Source: Sphingobacteriales bacterium (GTDB taxonomy: Bacteria > Bacteroidota > Bacteroidia > Sphingobacteriales > Sphingobacteriaceae). From it: a stretch of 37,171 nucleotides of DNA. Each line of letters starts with the position of its first letter. The first letter of the stretch is position 1. The DNA is taken from NCBI GenBank assembly GCA_015655115.1, contig JAATFQ010000154.1, positions 1 to 37,171 of the forward strand. The letters are read 5' to 3'. Below are positions 1-7,931 of the stretch, piece after piece. The notes below the pieces were generated by a model, which ran no database searches, was not told where the DNA came from, and was given only the letters and a program-made list of their open reading frames with translations. The position numbers and the translations under genes are program-made.

Positions 1-505
1 AAGCTGCGAGGTTCAGAGAGGTTTTATTAGACTGCCCTGTCAGTTTCAGATGCCATTCCTCATTGATATGTTTAACATCCAGTAAAAGGATGTCCGTATA
101 TTCGAGCAGCTCATGTACTTCAGGAGTATTTAACCGTCCGTTTGAATCCAGGCAGGTATTGATTCCTTCTTCATGCAGCTGTTTAAAAAAGGTAGTCAGT
201 TTACTTCTTTGCAGGAGAGGTTCGCCTCCGGATACTGTGACGCCGCCTTCTGTTCCAAAATAGTTTTTCTGACGTACAGCCCGTCTAACCAATTCTTTAA
301 TCTCCACTATCGTTCCGCCCTTCACATCGAGAGAATCCGGGTTCTGGCAGTAAAGGCATCTGAACTGGCATCCCTGTACAAAGACAACCATCCTGATCCC
401 AGGGCCGTCATGAGTACCAAATGTTTCGAGAGAATGGATTCTTAAATGATCGGGATCATTTTCATTCAACTTAGCAGCATCAATGTCTTGTAATGGTAAA
501 TACAT
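1..505 (-). CDS. pflA: Pyruvate formate-lyase activating enzyme (radical SAM), 3' end outside the window
   Basis: Radical-SAM activase that installs the glycyl radical on pyruvate formate-lyase in the cytoplasm. The frame opens with ATG at 505 and stays open to the window edge, giving 168 of the usual roughly 240-250 residues. The signature CxxxCxxC [4Fe-4S] motif is present as CQFRCLYC near residue 48, preceded by THDGPGIR, which is typical of glycyl-radical activases, and followed by the SAM-binding GGEP segment (VSGGEPLL). It lies downstream of pflB on the same strand. Only 17 bases separate its start codon from the U-tract of the pflB terminator, so there is no room for a separate promoter unless it lies inside pflB. 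Expression therefore probably depends on read-through. Family assignment is secure; the missing C-terminus cannot be assessed. Confidence 0.95.
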   Translation of the reverse strand, partial: MYLPLQDIDAAKLNENDPDHLRIHSLETFGTHDGPGIRMVVFVQGCQFRCLYCQNPDSLDVKGGTIVEIKELVRRAVRQKNYFGTEGGVTVSGGEPLLQRSKLTTFFKQLHEEGINTCLDSNGRLNTPEVHELLEYTDILLLDVKHINEEWHLKLTGQSNKTSLNLAA

Positions 506-522
506 ATTATAAAGGTAATCAA

Positions 523-557
523 TAAAAAAGAACCAGATCATTTTACTGATCTGGCTC
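523..557 (-). terminator. Intrinsic terminator between pflB and pflA
   Basis: On the minus strand an 11-bp stem (positions 557-547 paired with 540-530, one G-T wobble, arm core CCAGATCA) closes a 6-nt loop and runs straight into a T-tract (TTTTTT). It follows the pflB stop codon by 27 bases and precedes the pflA start by 17. It probably lowers pflA expression relative to pflB, in line with a catalytic need for the activase. Confidence 0.85.
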
Positions 558-583
558 TACTATATACACATGAACACTCGATA

Positions 584-2818
584 TTACATTCTTTCGTGGA
601 AAGTTCTGGTAATCACTTCCAGTTGGTGTGCTCTTGACAATCTCACGAAGTTAACAGCATAACCTGAAACCCTGATAGTTAACTGAGGGTAATTTTCAGG
701 ATGTTCGTAAGCATCAATCAGCGTTTCGCGGTTAAGGACGTTCACGTTCAGGTGGTGTGCTCCTTGTTTGAAGTAACCATCTAAAGTATTAGAAAGGTTA
801 TGCACCTGTTCTGTTCTGTCATCGCCCAATGATTTTGGAATCATAGAGAAAGTATTAGAAATTCCGTCCTGTGCGTCATTGTAATCCAGTTTAGAAACAG
901 AGTTCAATGAAGCAATAGCACCACTGCTATCTCTGCCATGCATAGGGTTAGCACCCGGGGCAAATGGTTCTCCAGCTTTACGTCCGTCAGGAGTAGCACC
1001 AGTATTAGTACCGTACATTACATTTGAAGTAATCGTCAGCAATGACAATGTTGGAGTGGAGTTTTTATAAGTAGCATGTTTACGTAATTCTCCGATAAAG
1101 AATTTAGTAACTTCCTGTGCGATTGTATCTACACGGTCATCATCATTTCCATATTGAGGATACTCACCTTCGATAACAAAATCAACTGTCAGTCCTTTTT
1201 CATTACGTATTGGAGTTACTTTTGCATATTTAATTGCAGATAATGAATCGGCAATAATTGAAATTCCTGCAGCACCATAAGCAATGTCGATACGTGGATC
1301 ACTATCTACAAAAGCCATTTGTGCTCTTTCATAGTAGTATTTATCGTGCATGTAGTGGATAATGAACATTGCTTTGGCATATACCCTTGCCAATTCACTC
1401 AATGTACGTTTAAACACATCAAATACGATATCGTAATCCAACTGACCATCAGGGATAGCAGGGATGTTTTTAATCAGCTCTACACCATCATGTTCTTCCC
1501 TGCCACCGTTCAATGCAATCAGCAATGCTTTAGGTAAGTTAGCCCTGGCACCAAAATGCTGAATTGATTTTCCGATTTCCTGGAATGAAACACAGCAGGC
1601 AATACCATAATCATCAGATCCACGGTTAGTACGCATCAGGTCATCATTCTCATACTGAATAGATGAAGTATCAATAGAAACCTGTGCACAGAAGTTTTTA
1701 AAGTTCTGTGGCAATTGCTCAGACCATAAAACTGTTAAGTTTGGTTCCGGAGAAGCACCCAGGTTATATAATGTCTGTAAGAAACGGTAAGATGTTTTAG
1801 TAACCTTAGTACGTCCGTCGTTCAAAATACCACCTATTGATTCAGTTACCCATGTTGGATCACCACCAAAGATGTCATCATAAGATGCAGGACGTAAATG
1901 ACGAACTACACGTAATTTCATGACAAACTGGTCAATCATTTCCTGTGCGAGATCTTCTGTTATCAATCCGCTTTCCAGATCTCTTTCAATAAATATATCG
2001 AGGAATGAAGAAACATTACCCAGTGACATTGCTGCACCGTCTTGTTCTTTAACAGCAGATAGATAAGCAAAATAAACCCATTGAACAGCCTCTGTTGCAT
2101 TTTGCGCAGGAAGAGCAATGTTACAGCCATATTCTGCTGCCATAGTCACCATATCTTTCAGTGCACTGATCTGAGCATTGATCTCTTCACGTAAACGAAC
2201 TTTATGTTCGGTCATTTCACCGCCAACATTTAATAAATCGGCTTTTTTAGATTTTATAATCTGATCAATACCATACAATGCAATCCTGCGGAAGTCACCA
2301 ATGATACGTCCACGCGCATAGTTATCAGGTAAACCTGTTAACACATGTTTTGAACGGAAACCACGAATCTCAGCATCATAAGCATTAAAGACACCTTCAT
2401 TGTGATTTTTTGCATAGTTGAAAATATCAACAACTCTTTCCGACACTTTCAATCCGCGTTCATTAACAGCCGACTCAACCAGTTTGATGCCACCGAAAGG
2501 TTTCATTGATCTTTTCAATAACTGATCAGTCTGAAGTCCTACGATCACTTCGTCTTCTTTTTTGATATAGCCTGGTCTGAAGGCAGTAATATTCGAAATG
2601 GTTTCTGTATCAATTGCAAGAATACCATTATTCGCTCTTTCCTGTAACAGCACAGCTTTACAGGCTTCCCATAAACTAGTTGTTCTAGGGGTTGGGCCTT
2701 CTAAGAAAGTTGACTCTCCAAGATAAGGCCGGATATTTTTAACAACAAAATCATAAACGTTGATTGTTGAATTCCATTCTCCTGGCACGAATTGAATGGC
2801 TTGTGTATCTGTTTTCAT
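584..2818 (-). CDS. pflB: Formate C-acetyltransferase (pyruvate formate-lyase)
   Basis: Glycyl-radical enzyme converting pyruvate and CoA to acetyl-CoA and formate under low oxygen. It is 744 residues, close to the 760 of the E. coli enzyme. The catalytic cysteine pair is C408-C409 (GIACCVSF), and the radical-bearing glycine is G719 in the C-terminal motif RVSGYAVNF. Both hallmarks are intact, so the enzyme should be functional. The ATG at 2818 is preceded by a TAnnTTTG promoter element and an FNR-like palindrome. pflA follows on the same strand after a terminator. Many relatives of the suspected host are described as aerobes, so a complete pfl pair suggests fermentative or microaerobic capacity. 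I see no formate channel (focA) next to it. Confidence 0.97.
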   Translation of the reverse strand: MKTDTQAIQFVPGEWNSTINVYDFVVKNIRPYLGESTFLEGPTPRTTSLWEACKAVLLQERANNGILAIDTETISNITAFRPGYIKKEDEVIVGLQTDQLLKRSMKPFGGIKLVESAVNERGLKVSERVVDIFNYAKNHNEGVFNAYDAEIRGFRSKHVLTGLPDNYARGRIIGDFRRIALYGIDQIIKSKKADLLNVGGEMTEHKVRLREEINAQISALKDMVTMAAEYGCNIALPAQNATEAVQWVYFAYLSAVKEQDGAAMSLGNVSSFLDIFIERDLESGLITEDLAQEMIDQFVMKLRVVRHLRPASYDDIFGGDPTWVTESIGGILNDGRTKVTKTSYRFLQTLYNLGASPEPNLTVLWSEQLPQNFKNFCAQVSIDTSSIQYENDDLMRTNRGSDDYGIACCVSFQEIGKSIQHFGARANLPKALLIALNGGREEHDGVELIKNIPAIPDGQLDYDIVFDVFKRTLSELARVYAKAMFIIHYMHDKYYYERAQMAFVDSDPRIDIAYGAAGISIIADSLSAIKYAKVTPIRNEKGLTVDFVIEGEYPQYGNDDDRVDTIAQEVTKFFIGELRKHATYKNSTPTLSLLTITSNVMYGTNTGATPDGRKAGEPFAPGANPMHGRDSSGAIASLNSVSKLDYNDAQDGISNTFSMIPKSLGDDRTEQVHNLSNTLDGYFKQGAHHLNVNVLNRETLIDAYEHPENYPQLTIRVSGYAVNFVRLSRAHQLEVITRTFHERM

Positions 2819-2843
2819 AATGATCTGTATTAAGATTATAATT

Positions 2844-2851
2844 CAAATGTA
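2844..2851 (-). promoter_or_regulatory. pflB promoter -7 element
   Basis: Minus strand TACATTTG is an exact match to the Bacteroidetes -7 consensus TAnnTTTG. The predicted start point is near 2839, giving a leader of about 20 nt. No good -33 element is visible, as expected if an activator bound near -41 is needed. Confidence 0.6.
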
Positions 2852-2873
2852 AGCACATATATGATCAATAACT

Positions 2874-2887
2874 ATGATGTTAATCAC
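2874..2887. promoter_or_regulatory. FNR/CRP-type operator upstream of pflB
   Basis: ATGATgttaATCAC contains TGAT-N4-ATCA, the invariant core of the FNR box (TTGAT-N4-ATCAA). Its centre (2880.5) is about 41 bp upstream of the start point predicted from the -7 element, the class II activator position. Just upstream lies a second dyad, ATCAC-N8-GTGAT (2883-2900), that shares one arm with it. The identity of the regulator is inferred. Confidence 0.6.
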
Positions 2888-2975
2888 ATAATAGGGTGAT
2901 ATTTCACAAATTCAAAAAAATATTTTAAAATGTAAAAGAACACGTTTATTCAGGCGCTGCTGAACATAGCTGAAT

Positions 2976-3806
2976 TTACAATTTTCGTGCCGGTTTAAGA
3001 TCTCTCGCATCAATTATTTTATCATCTTCAACATTTTTCTTTAAGAAAGAAATACCAGCAGCATTTTTCTGCCAGCTGAAGTTATGCTGTATCCACGCAA
3101 ACATAGCCCCTGGCTGAGCAGGTACCTTTGAAGATAGCGGTTGTGTAAATACTGTCCCTGTTGGATAATGAACCTGATATAATGAGGAAGAAACCAGAAA
3201 AACCAGCGTATGCCGGTCGGGTGAATTCAAAAAGTGAATACCCTGGATTCTTTCTTCCTCATTTTGCCTTTTTAGAAAGTAAACTTTGGCATTAACTGTA
3301 GTGATGAAAAAATCATTGTTGACCAGATAGCCAGAGCGACCGATTTTTGTAGCCCCCTTGGTAAAGCGACTGTCTTCTTTACTGGTCGAAGGCCTGTACA
3401 AACTTACAATTTCAAGCTGACGGCCTTTTAAGGTGATTAAATAAAACGGAGCTGTTAACCCGGTACTATCGGCCGACTGGACTAATAGACAGGTCTTCTG
3501 ACTATTGATAAACTGCGCAAAGGAGAAAGCACCTGTAACTAAATTTTTATCAGATGTACCTGACTGGATATTGACGATAGTATCGCCAAATTTCACGCGG
3601 AAGGATTCCTTTTCTTCACCTCCATTCTGCCCCGGCTCCGCACCGTTTAGATTATAAACAGAAAGGCTATCCCCTCCTTTTTGCGGATATTGGTTAAAAC
3701 TTTCAGTACCCTTCAATTCCCGGGGAGTATAAGTCTTTACATTTTCTTTTCCTTGACAGCCAAACAGAGCTGCGACTAACAGAGTTACGTATAATTTCGA
3801 TTTCAT
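2976..3806 (-). CDS. Predicted lipoprotein of unknown function
   Basis: 276 residues. It begins with a lipoprotein signal peptide (lipobox LFGC, lipidated Cys at residue 17), so it should sit in the envelope. The mature part starts with a polar linker (GKENVKTYTPRELKG). The remainder alternates short beta-type segments and turns without cysteines or recognisable catalytic motifs. A stretch such as LVNNDFFITTVNAKVYFLKR resembles propeller-like blades, but I cannot assign a family. It is encoded alone between pflB and the TauE-type permease; about 157 bases separate it from pflB and about 200 from the gene behind it, so it is probably monocistronic. No promoter matching TAnnTTTG was found directly upstream. 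Confidence 0.8.
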   Translation of the reverse strand: MKSKLYVTLLVAALFGCQGKENVKTYTPRELKGTESFNQYPQKGGDSLSVYNLNGAEPGQNGGEEKESFRVKFGDTIVNIQSGTSDKNLVTGAFSFAQFINSQKTCLLVQSADSTGLTAPFYLITLKGRQLEIVSLYRPSTSKEDSRFTKGATKIGRSGYLVNNDFFITTVNAKVYFLKRQNEEERIQGIHFLNSPDRHTLVFLVSSSLYQVHYPTGTVFTQPLSSKVPAQPGAMFAWIQHNFSWQKNAAGISFLKKNVEDDKIIDARDLKPARKL

Positions 3807-3954
3807 AAATAGTTTTAACCTTCAATAACTAAACAACCTATATTCAGTTTTAGGGTATAAAGTTGAAGAATAACGAATTTATGAAGAAAAAATTACAGCT
3901 ATAAAGGATAAAATTAACAGCAAGGCAAGTAAAGACACCACCATCAAAACATAA

Positions 3955-3972
3955 CCGCTTGTCACTTAGCGG
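3955..3972 (-). terminator. Weak hairpin behind the TauE-type permease gene
   Basis: CCGCT-N8-AGCGG lies 33 bases past the stop of the minus-strand permease gene. On that strand it is followed by TTATGTTTT, an imperfect U-tract. It could be a weak terminator; the short stem makes this tentative. Confidence 0.3.
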
Positions 3973-4004
3973 ATACTATACCCGGAAAAGAGGTATTTGA
4001 TCCC

Positions 4005-5243
4005 TTAAATCAACCCTGCAGTCTTAACCAGCGTACGCAGACTGGAAATAATTACCAATGTACCAACCAGGATCAATATCGTTTTCGTATTTAACTTACC
4101 AGCAAGTTTCGCAGCAACAGGCGCTGCAAGAAGTCCCCCAATAATTAACCCTGCTATGGTCTGAATATGACTTGTGCCCAGGATAACGAAAAAAGTAAGC
4201 GCACTGCCCAGTGTAACAAAAAATTCAGTCAGGCTTACTGTACCTATAATATACCTTGGTGTTTTACCTTTTGCAATCAGCGTGCTCGTGACCAGAGGTC
4301 CCCATCCGCCACCGCCAAAAGAATCAAGAAAACCACCTGCGCCGGCCAGCCAGCCAGCATGTTTGACCTTTCTGGATTCGTTCTTCTTTCTGAAAGCATT
4401 TAAAAGAATACGTCCACCAAGTAATAAAGTGTAAAAAGATAACAGAGGACGCAGCCAGCTCCCATAGGCCTCGCCCAAAAAGCATAGTAATAATGCGCCA
4501 ACAACTGCACCGAGTACCCCCGGGAGCAACAATGTTTTAAATAGCTTCTTATTTACGTTTCCAAACCGGTAATGGCTAAAGCCCGATGCACCACTGGAAA
4601 ACATCTCCGCAGTGTGGATACTCCCGCTGATTGCAGCAGGATTAAGCCCGGTAGAAAGCAATACAGTCGTTGAGATTACCCCGTATCCCATCCCAAGTGC
4701 TCCATCTACCATTTGTGCTACAAAACCCGCCAGTACCATCCAGCCAAAAGCCGCATCAAGATCAATATTCAACGCAAATATTTTAAAAGCATTAAACAAG
4801 TTATGCATGGGGTAAAAAGAAGAAACAGCGTGTCCCACTATTATAAAAGCAAGAGCGAAAAGGCATCTTCCGGCAAACCTTTTCCAATAAACCTCATCAC
4901 GGAATCCATAGGTCCTCACAGGCATAATCTTCAGGCTTTCATGGGCAATCAATGAGACCAGAATTCCTTTCTGTGCGGCTATTTTTCTGATATGATGATT
5001 CAGCGGTGTATCCGATTGTTTAATTAAAATCAGGTCGTATCCTGAAATAGTTTCTTCACTATAGACCGGAGACGACAAATCAGTAACTCCATTGTCACTA
5101 ACAAGATCAGAATGGATAGCCTTATTCTTTCTTTCCAACACAGCAAGCGCTTCAATCAGTTCGGCACTATCTCCTACTACAAGGATTTTAAAGCCTTCCC
5201 TATCCGTCAGTTGATTTATAGTATTACTTTTGTAATCGTCCAT
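4005..5243 (-). CDS. TauE/SafE (TSUP) permease with N-terminal Rossmann-like domain
   Basis: 412 residues, about 150 longer than ordinary TauE/SafE proteins. Residues about 166-411 form the permease: helices with the family segment FVAQMVDGALGMGYGVIS (174-191) and a second GGGGWGPLVTS segment in the other half. TSUP proteins move sulfite, sulfonates or other small anions across the inner membrane. Residues about 18-101 look like a reduced nucleotide-binding domain: LVVGDSAE (21-28), then SGYDLILIKQSDTPLNHHI and a GILV strand, the order seen in the siroheme synthase (CysG) N-terminal domain. One extra helix (125-144) joins the two parts. This fits an anion exporter tied to sulfur assimilation, but no sulfur genes lie in the window, so the substrate is inferred. 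A dyad sits upstream of its promoter region. Confidence 0.85.
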   Translation of the reverse strand: MDDYKSNTINQLTDREGFKILVVGDSAELIEALAVLERKNKAIHSDLVSDNGVTDLSSPVYSEETISGYDLILIKQSDTPLNHHIRKIAAQKGILVSLIAHESLKIMPVRTYGFRDEVYWKRFAGRCLFALAFIIVGHAVSSFYPMHNLFNAFKIFALNIDLDAAFGWMVLAGFVAQMVDGALGMGYGVISTTVLLSTGLNPAAISGSIHTAEMFSSGASGFSHYRFGNVNKKLFKTLLLPGVLGAVVGALLLCFLGEAYGSWLRPLLSFYTLLLGGRILLNAFRKKNESRKVKHAGWLAGAGGFLDSFGGGGWGPLVTSTLIAKGKTPRYIIGTVSLTEFFVTLGSALTFFVILGTSHIQTIAGLIIGGLLAAPVAAKLAGKLNTKTILILVGTLVIISSLRTLVKTAGLI

Positions 5244-5281
5244 TTATCTGCATTCATTTAATAGTACTTCAATACTCCCTG

Positions 5282-5315
5282 TAAATATATACATAATCTA
5301 CTATTTTAATAGATT
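5282..5315 (-). promoter_or_regulatory. Putative promoter and dyad operator of the TauE-type gene
   Basis: Inverted repeat AATCTA-N9-TAGATT (5295-5315) encloses an overlapping palindrome CTATTTTAATAG (5301-5312). It abuts a near-consensus -7 element on the minus strand (TATATTTA, 5289-5282), so a bound protein would cover the -33 region. Repression is the simplest reading; the regulator is unknown, though Rrf2-type sulfur regulators use dyads of this general look. Confidence 0.4.
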
Positions 5316-5403
5316 TTATTCCAGCGCTGTCCAAACCAGACATTTGTCCCTTCCTTGTCAAGATTAACAGCAACGTATTAATCTGTGCGTCTATAGCGTT
5401 AAT

Positions 5404-5417
5404 ATGATTAATATCAC
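5404..5417. promoter_or_regulatory. Second FNR-like palindrome, in the 307-bp divergent spacer
   Basis: ATGATtaatATCAC has the same TGAT-N4-ATCA core and even the same flanking bases as the pflB site. It lies 134 bases upstream of the aldehyde dehydrogenase start and 161 upstream of the permease start. No TAnnTTTG element is found at the matching distance on either strand, so it is weaker than the pflB site. Apart from this and the dyad at 5295-5315, I see nothing else in the spacer 5244-5550. Confidence 0.35.
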
Positions 5418-5550
5418 TCAAATACATAACCATCGTCATCACAACACGGTCAATTTTATTCGAATTTTGATCATGAGGCCTGATTTCAGGTCAGTTATTT
5501 TGACGCTTTACTCACCTGTAACCAAATATTAAATTATAAAATTATAGACT

Positions 5551-6933
5551 ATGGCAATTCAAACCATTAACCCCAGCACCAATCAGGTAGTTAAAACATT
5601 CTCTGAAATGAGTCCTGAAGCATTAGAAGCTGCAGTTGCGCAGGCAGAAACAGCATTTGGAACCTGGCGTAAAACATCATACCCCGAACGCGCAACATTA
5701 TTACATGAAGTAGCCGTACTGATGCGTGAGCATAAAGAACAGCTTGCACAGACAATTTCCCTTGAAATGGGAAAGCTTATTGCACAGGCCCGGGCGGAGA
5801 TAGACCTGAGTGCAGATATATTTGATTATTATGGTACTTATGCAGAAGGATTTCTGGCCGATAAAGTTCTTCATCCGGAAGCAGGTGAGGCCATTATCCG
5901 TTCTTCACCTGTAGGCGTTCTCCTTGGTGTCGAGCCCTGGAATTTCCCATTCTATCAGGTAGCGCGATTTGCAGCACCAAATATCATGATTGGAAATGTT
6001 GTACTGGTAAAACATGCGTCGAACGTTCCGCAATGCGCCATTGCTATCGAAGAGCTATTTAAAAATGCAGGTGCCCCTGCCGGAGTGTATACTAACCTGC
6101 TTCTTTCTGGCGCAAGAGCTTCGGAATTAGCAGCAGACGACCGTATTAAAGGTGTAGCACTTACAGGAAGTGAAGCAGCAGGAAGCAGCATTGCATCCGT
6201 AGCAGGGAAATACCTGAAAAAATCCACTCTTGAACTTGGAGGAAATGATGCTTTCATCGTCCTTGAAGATGCCGATATCGATAAAACAGTGGAATGGGCA
6301 GTGATAGGCCGTATGAATAATACAGGACAATGCTGTGTTGCAGCGAAACGCCTTATTGTGGTTGAAGCTGTAGCAGATGAATTTATTGCTAAGTTCAAAC
6401 AAAAACTGGAAGTACTGAAAGTGGGCGACCAGCTTGATGGAGATACTGAACTCGGACCACTAAGCAGTGAACAAGCTGCAGCAGACATCGCGCGTCAGGT
6501 TCAGGATTCAGTTGATGCCGGAGCAACAGTGCTGCTCGGGGGACATAGAATTGACCGTGAGGGAGCTTTCATGGAAGCTACCATATTAACAGATCTTAAA
6601 CCTGGCATGGTTGCTTATCATGAAGAGTTATTCGGCCCGGTTGCTTCATTTTACAGAGTGGCTAATGAAGAAGAAGCCATTAAACTAGCAAATGATTCAT
6701 CATTTGGTCTTGGTGGCTCCGTATTTACCAGTGATATCGAACGTGGCAAACGTGTAGCCGATCAGATAGATACCGGCATGGTCTTCATTAATCACCCTAC
6801 ATGGACCGCGCCTGATCTTCCTTTTGGCGGAACAAAACGTTCGGGATACGGACGTGAGCTCTCAGGACTGGGTATTGAGGAATTCGTTAATAAAAAACTG
6901 ATCCGTGTAAGCGCACTTACTGATCCATTTTAA
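5551..6933 (+). CDS. NAD(P)-dependent aldehyde dehydrogenase, succinate-semialdehyde type
   Basis: 460 residues, complete, cytoplasmic. It oxidises an aldehyde to the acid with NAD(P)+. The catalytic base is E228 in ELGGND and the nucleophile is the cysteine of GQCC (C262, preceded by C261). Other family segments are GVEPWNFPFYQV (substrate and cofactor channel), ALTGSEAAG (cofactor loop) and EELFGPVASF near the C-terminus. The length near 460 and the N-terminus (INPSTNQVVKTF, then SYPERATLLHEVA) resemble the short succinate-semialdehyde dehydrogenases of the Sad/YneI type rather than the 480-residue GabD, but substrate cannot be fixed by eye. It is monocistronic, with a strong terminator after the stop and an FNR-like site upstream. 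Confidence 0.92.
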   Translation: MAIQTINPSTNQVVKTFSEMSPEALEAAVAQAETAFGTWRKTSYPERATLLHEVAVLMREHKEQLAQTISLEMGKLIAQARAEIDLSADIFDYYGTYAEGFLADKVLHPEAGEAIIRSSPVGVLLGVEPWNFPFYQVARFAAPNIMIGNVVLVKHASNVPQCAIAIEELFKNAGAPAGVYTNLLLSGARASELAADDRIKGVALTGSEAAGSSIASVAGKYLKKSTLELGGNDAFIVLEDADIDKTVEWAVIGRMNNTGQCCVAAKRLIVVEAVADEFIAKFKQKLEVLKVGDQLDGDTELGPLSSEQAAADIARQVQDSVDAGATVLLGGHRIDREGAFMEATILTDLKPGMVAYHEELFGPVASFYRVANEEEAIKLANDSSFGLGGSVFTSDIERGKRVADQIDTGMVFINHPTWTAPDLPFGGTKRSGYGRELSGLGIEEFVNKKLIRVSALTDPF

Positions 6934-6980
6934 TCCTATATAAGAATTTCTGTTTTCATAGTTTGTTATCAATTTTTATT

Positions 6981-7015
6981 AAAACAGTACCCGTTAATTC
7001 AGGTACTGTTTTTTT
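6981..7015 (+). terminator. Intrinsic terminator of the aldehyde dehydrogenase gene
   Basis: Perfect 11-bp stem AAAACAGTACC / GGTACTGTTTT (6981-6991, 7002-7012) with a 10-nt loop, running into TTTTTTTT. It sits 48 bases after the stop codon and can also work on the opposite strand because of the A-rich left flank. Confidence 0.9.
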
Positions 7016-7085
7016 GTGCATGTAAGTTTTGCATCTGTAAGGATACCATTATAATCATGAAAACAGCCAGGCTATGAGCAGGTTT

Positions 7086-7931
7086 TTAATGGTAGCTGTA
7101 ACCCTGCAAAGCCATATTATCTTCAACATCGAGGAAATTATCACTCAGCAAAAGCGTATTCACTTCCAGGCTCTGGAACCTGAGATTACCAAATATACTC
7201 GCCAGAGCAGTATCGGTGGCGTCAATTCCTGTAGCAATTTTTATCAGTCCGGTAACAGGCACCAGTTTAGTGGCATCCACGACAATCCAATTTCCACCGA
7301 GGTAAACCTCAAAGCAGGCATGAAAATCCGCTGGTTTTAACTGATAGGCGTAACAAGTAAAATAACGCGCGGGGATAGTCATAGCTCTGCATAAAGCAAT
7401 GCCTAAATGTGCAAAATCACGGCATACCCCGATCTGCTCAGTGATCGTGTCGTTTGCCGATGTCTGTGGCGTAGTATAGCCACTAGCATATTCTACATTA
7501 TTGTAAATCCAGTCGCGGATAGCAATCACTTTTTCATACGCATTGTCGATACTTCCGAACTTGTTGAAAGCAAACTTATATAGCCTGTCCGACTGGCAGT
7601 AACGACTTGGATTGAGATAGGATAAGACAGACATGGGCATCTGACTGATAGGCACATCATAGAGTTTTTCTGCCGGAATAACTTCAAAGCTGTTCTCCAC
7701 TATACCTTTATATTCAAAAGTAATTAATCCCGGATCAGGGATCTCTATAATCTTAATCCGTTTTTCTCCGGGAGTAATAGAATATCCGTTATTCATTTTT
7801 AGCTCCGGGACAGATAGAAATGTCTCTTCCAAAACCTGCTGTCCCGGGGATCTAAAAGGCTCAATATTCAACGAAAGTGTTGATGGGCTTAGTGCCTGGT
7901 AAGCTAATTTTGCAGAGACTTCAAATTTCAT
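7086..7931 (-). CDS. Transglutaminase-like cysteine peptidase-fold protein, Anbu partner
   Basis: 281 residues with no signal peptide, so probably cytoplasmic. The C-terminal half is a transglutaminase core with the full triad: C170 in GVCRDFAH, H204 in DFHACFEVY and D219 in VVDATKLVP. The N-terminal half (about 1-110) is a beta-rich domain like the one preceding bacterial transglutaminase cores, with SPGQQVLEE and YDVPISQMPM segments. The start codon overlaps the stop of the Anbu gene by four bases (ATGA), so the two are translationally coupled. Transglutaminase-like proteins are known companions of Anbu in many bacteria; they are thought to act on peptide or amide bonds, but the substrate is unknown. 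Confidence 0.9.
   Translation of the reverse strand: MKFEVSAKLAYQALSPSTLSLNIEPFRSPGQQVLEETFLSVPELKMNNGYSITPGEKRIKIIEIPDPGLITFEYKGIVENSFEVIPAEKLYDVPISQMPMSVLSYLNPSRYCQSDRLYKFAFNKFGSIDNAYEKVIAIRDWIYNNVEYASGYTTPQTSANDTITEQIGVCRDFAHLGIALCRAMTIPARYFTCYAYQLKPADFHACFEVYLGGNWIVVDATKLVPVTGLIKIATGIDATDTALASIFGNLRFQSLEVNTLLLSDNFLDVEDNMALQGYSYH

Noticed and set aside
2895..2907. GTGA-N4-TCAC as a CRP site upstream of pflB
   Set aside because: The CRP/FNR families need six bases between TGA and TCA; here there are four. The neighbouring TGAT-N4-ATCA fits the rule.
3978..3996. ATACC...GGTAT as another TetR operator
   Set aside because: The spacer is 9 bases, against 4 in all other copies, and it lies behind a gene, not in front.
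5955..6488. 177-codon frame antisense to the aldehyde dehydrogenase
   Set aside because: Shadow of the codon pattern in a well-supported gene; Ser/Ala/Thr-rich and without family features.
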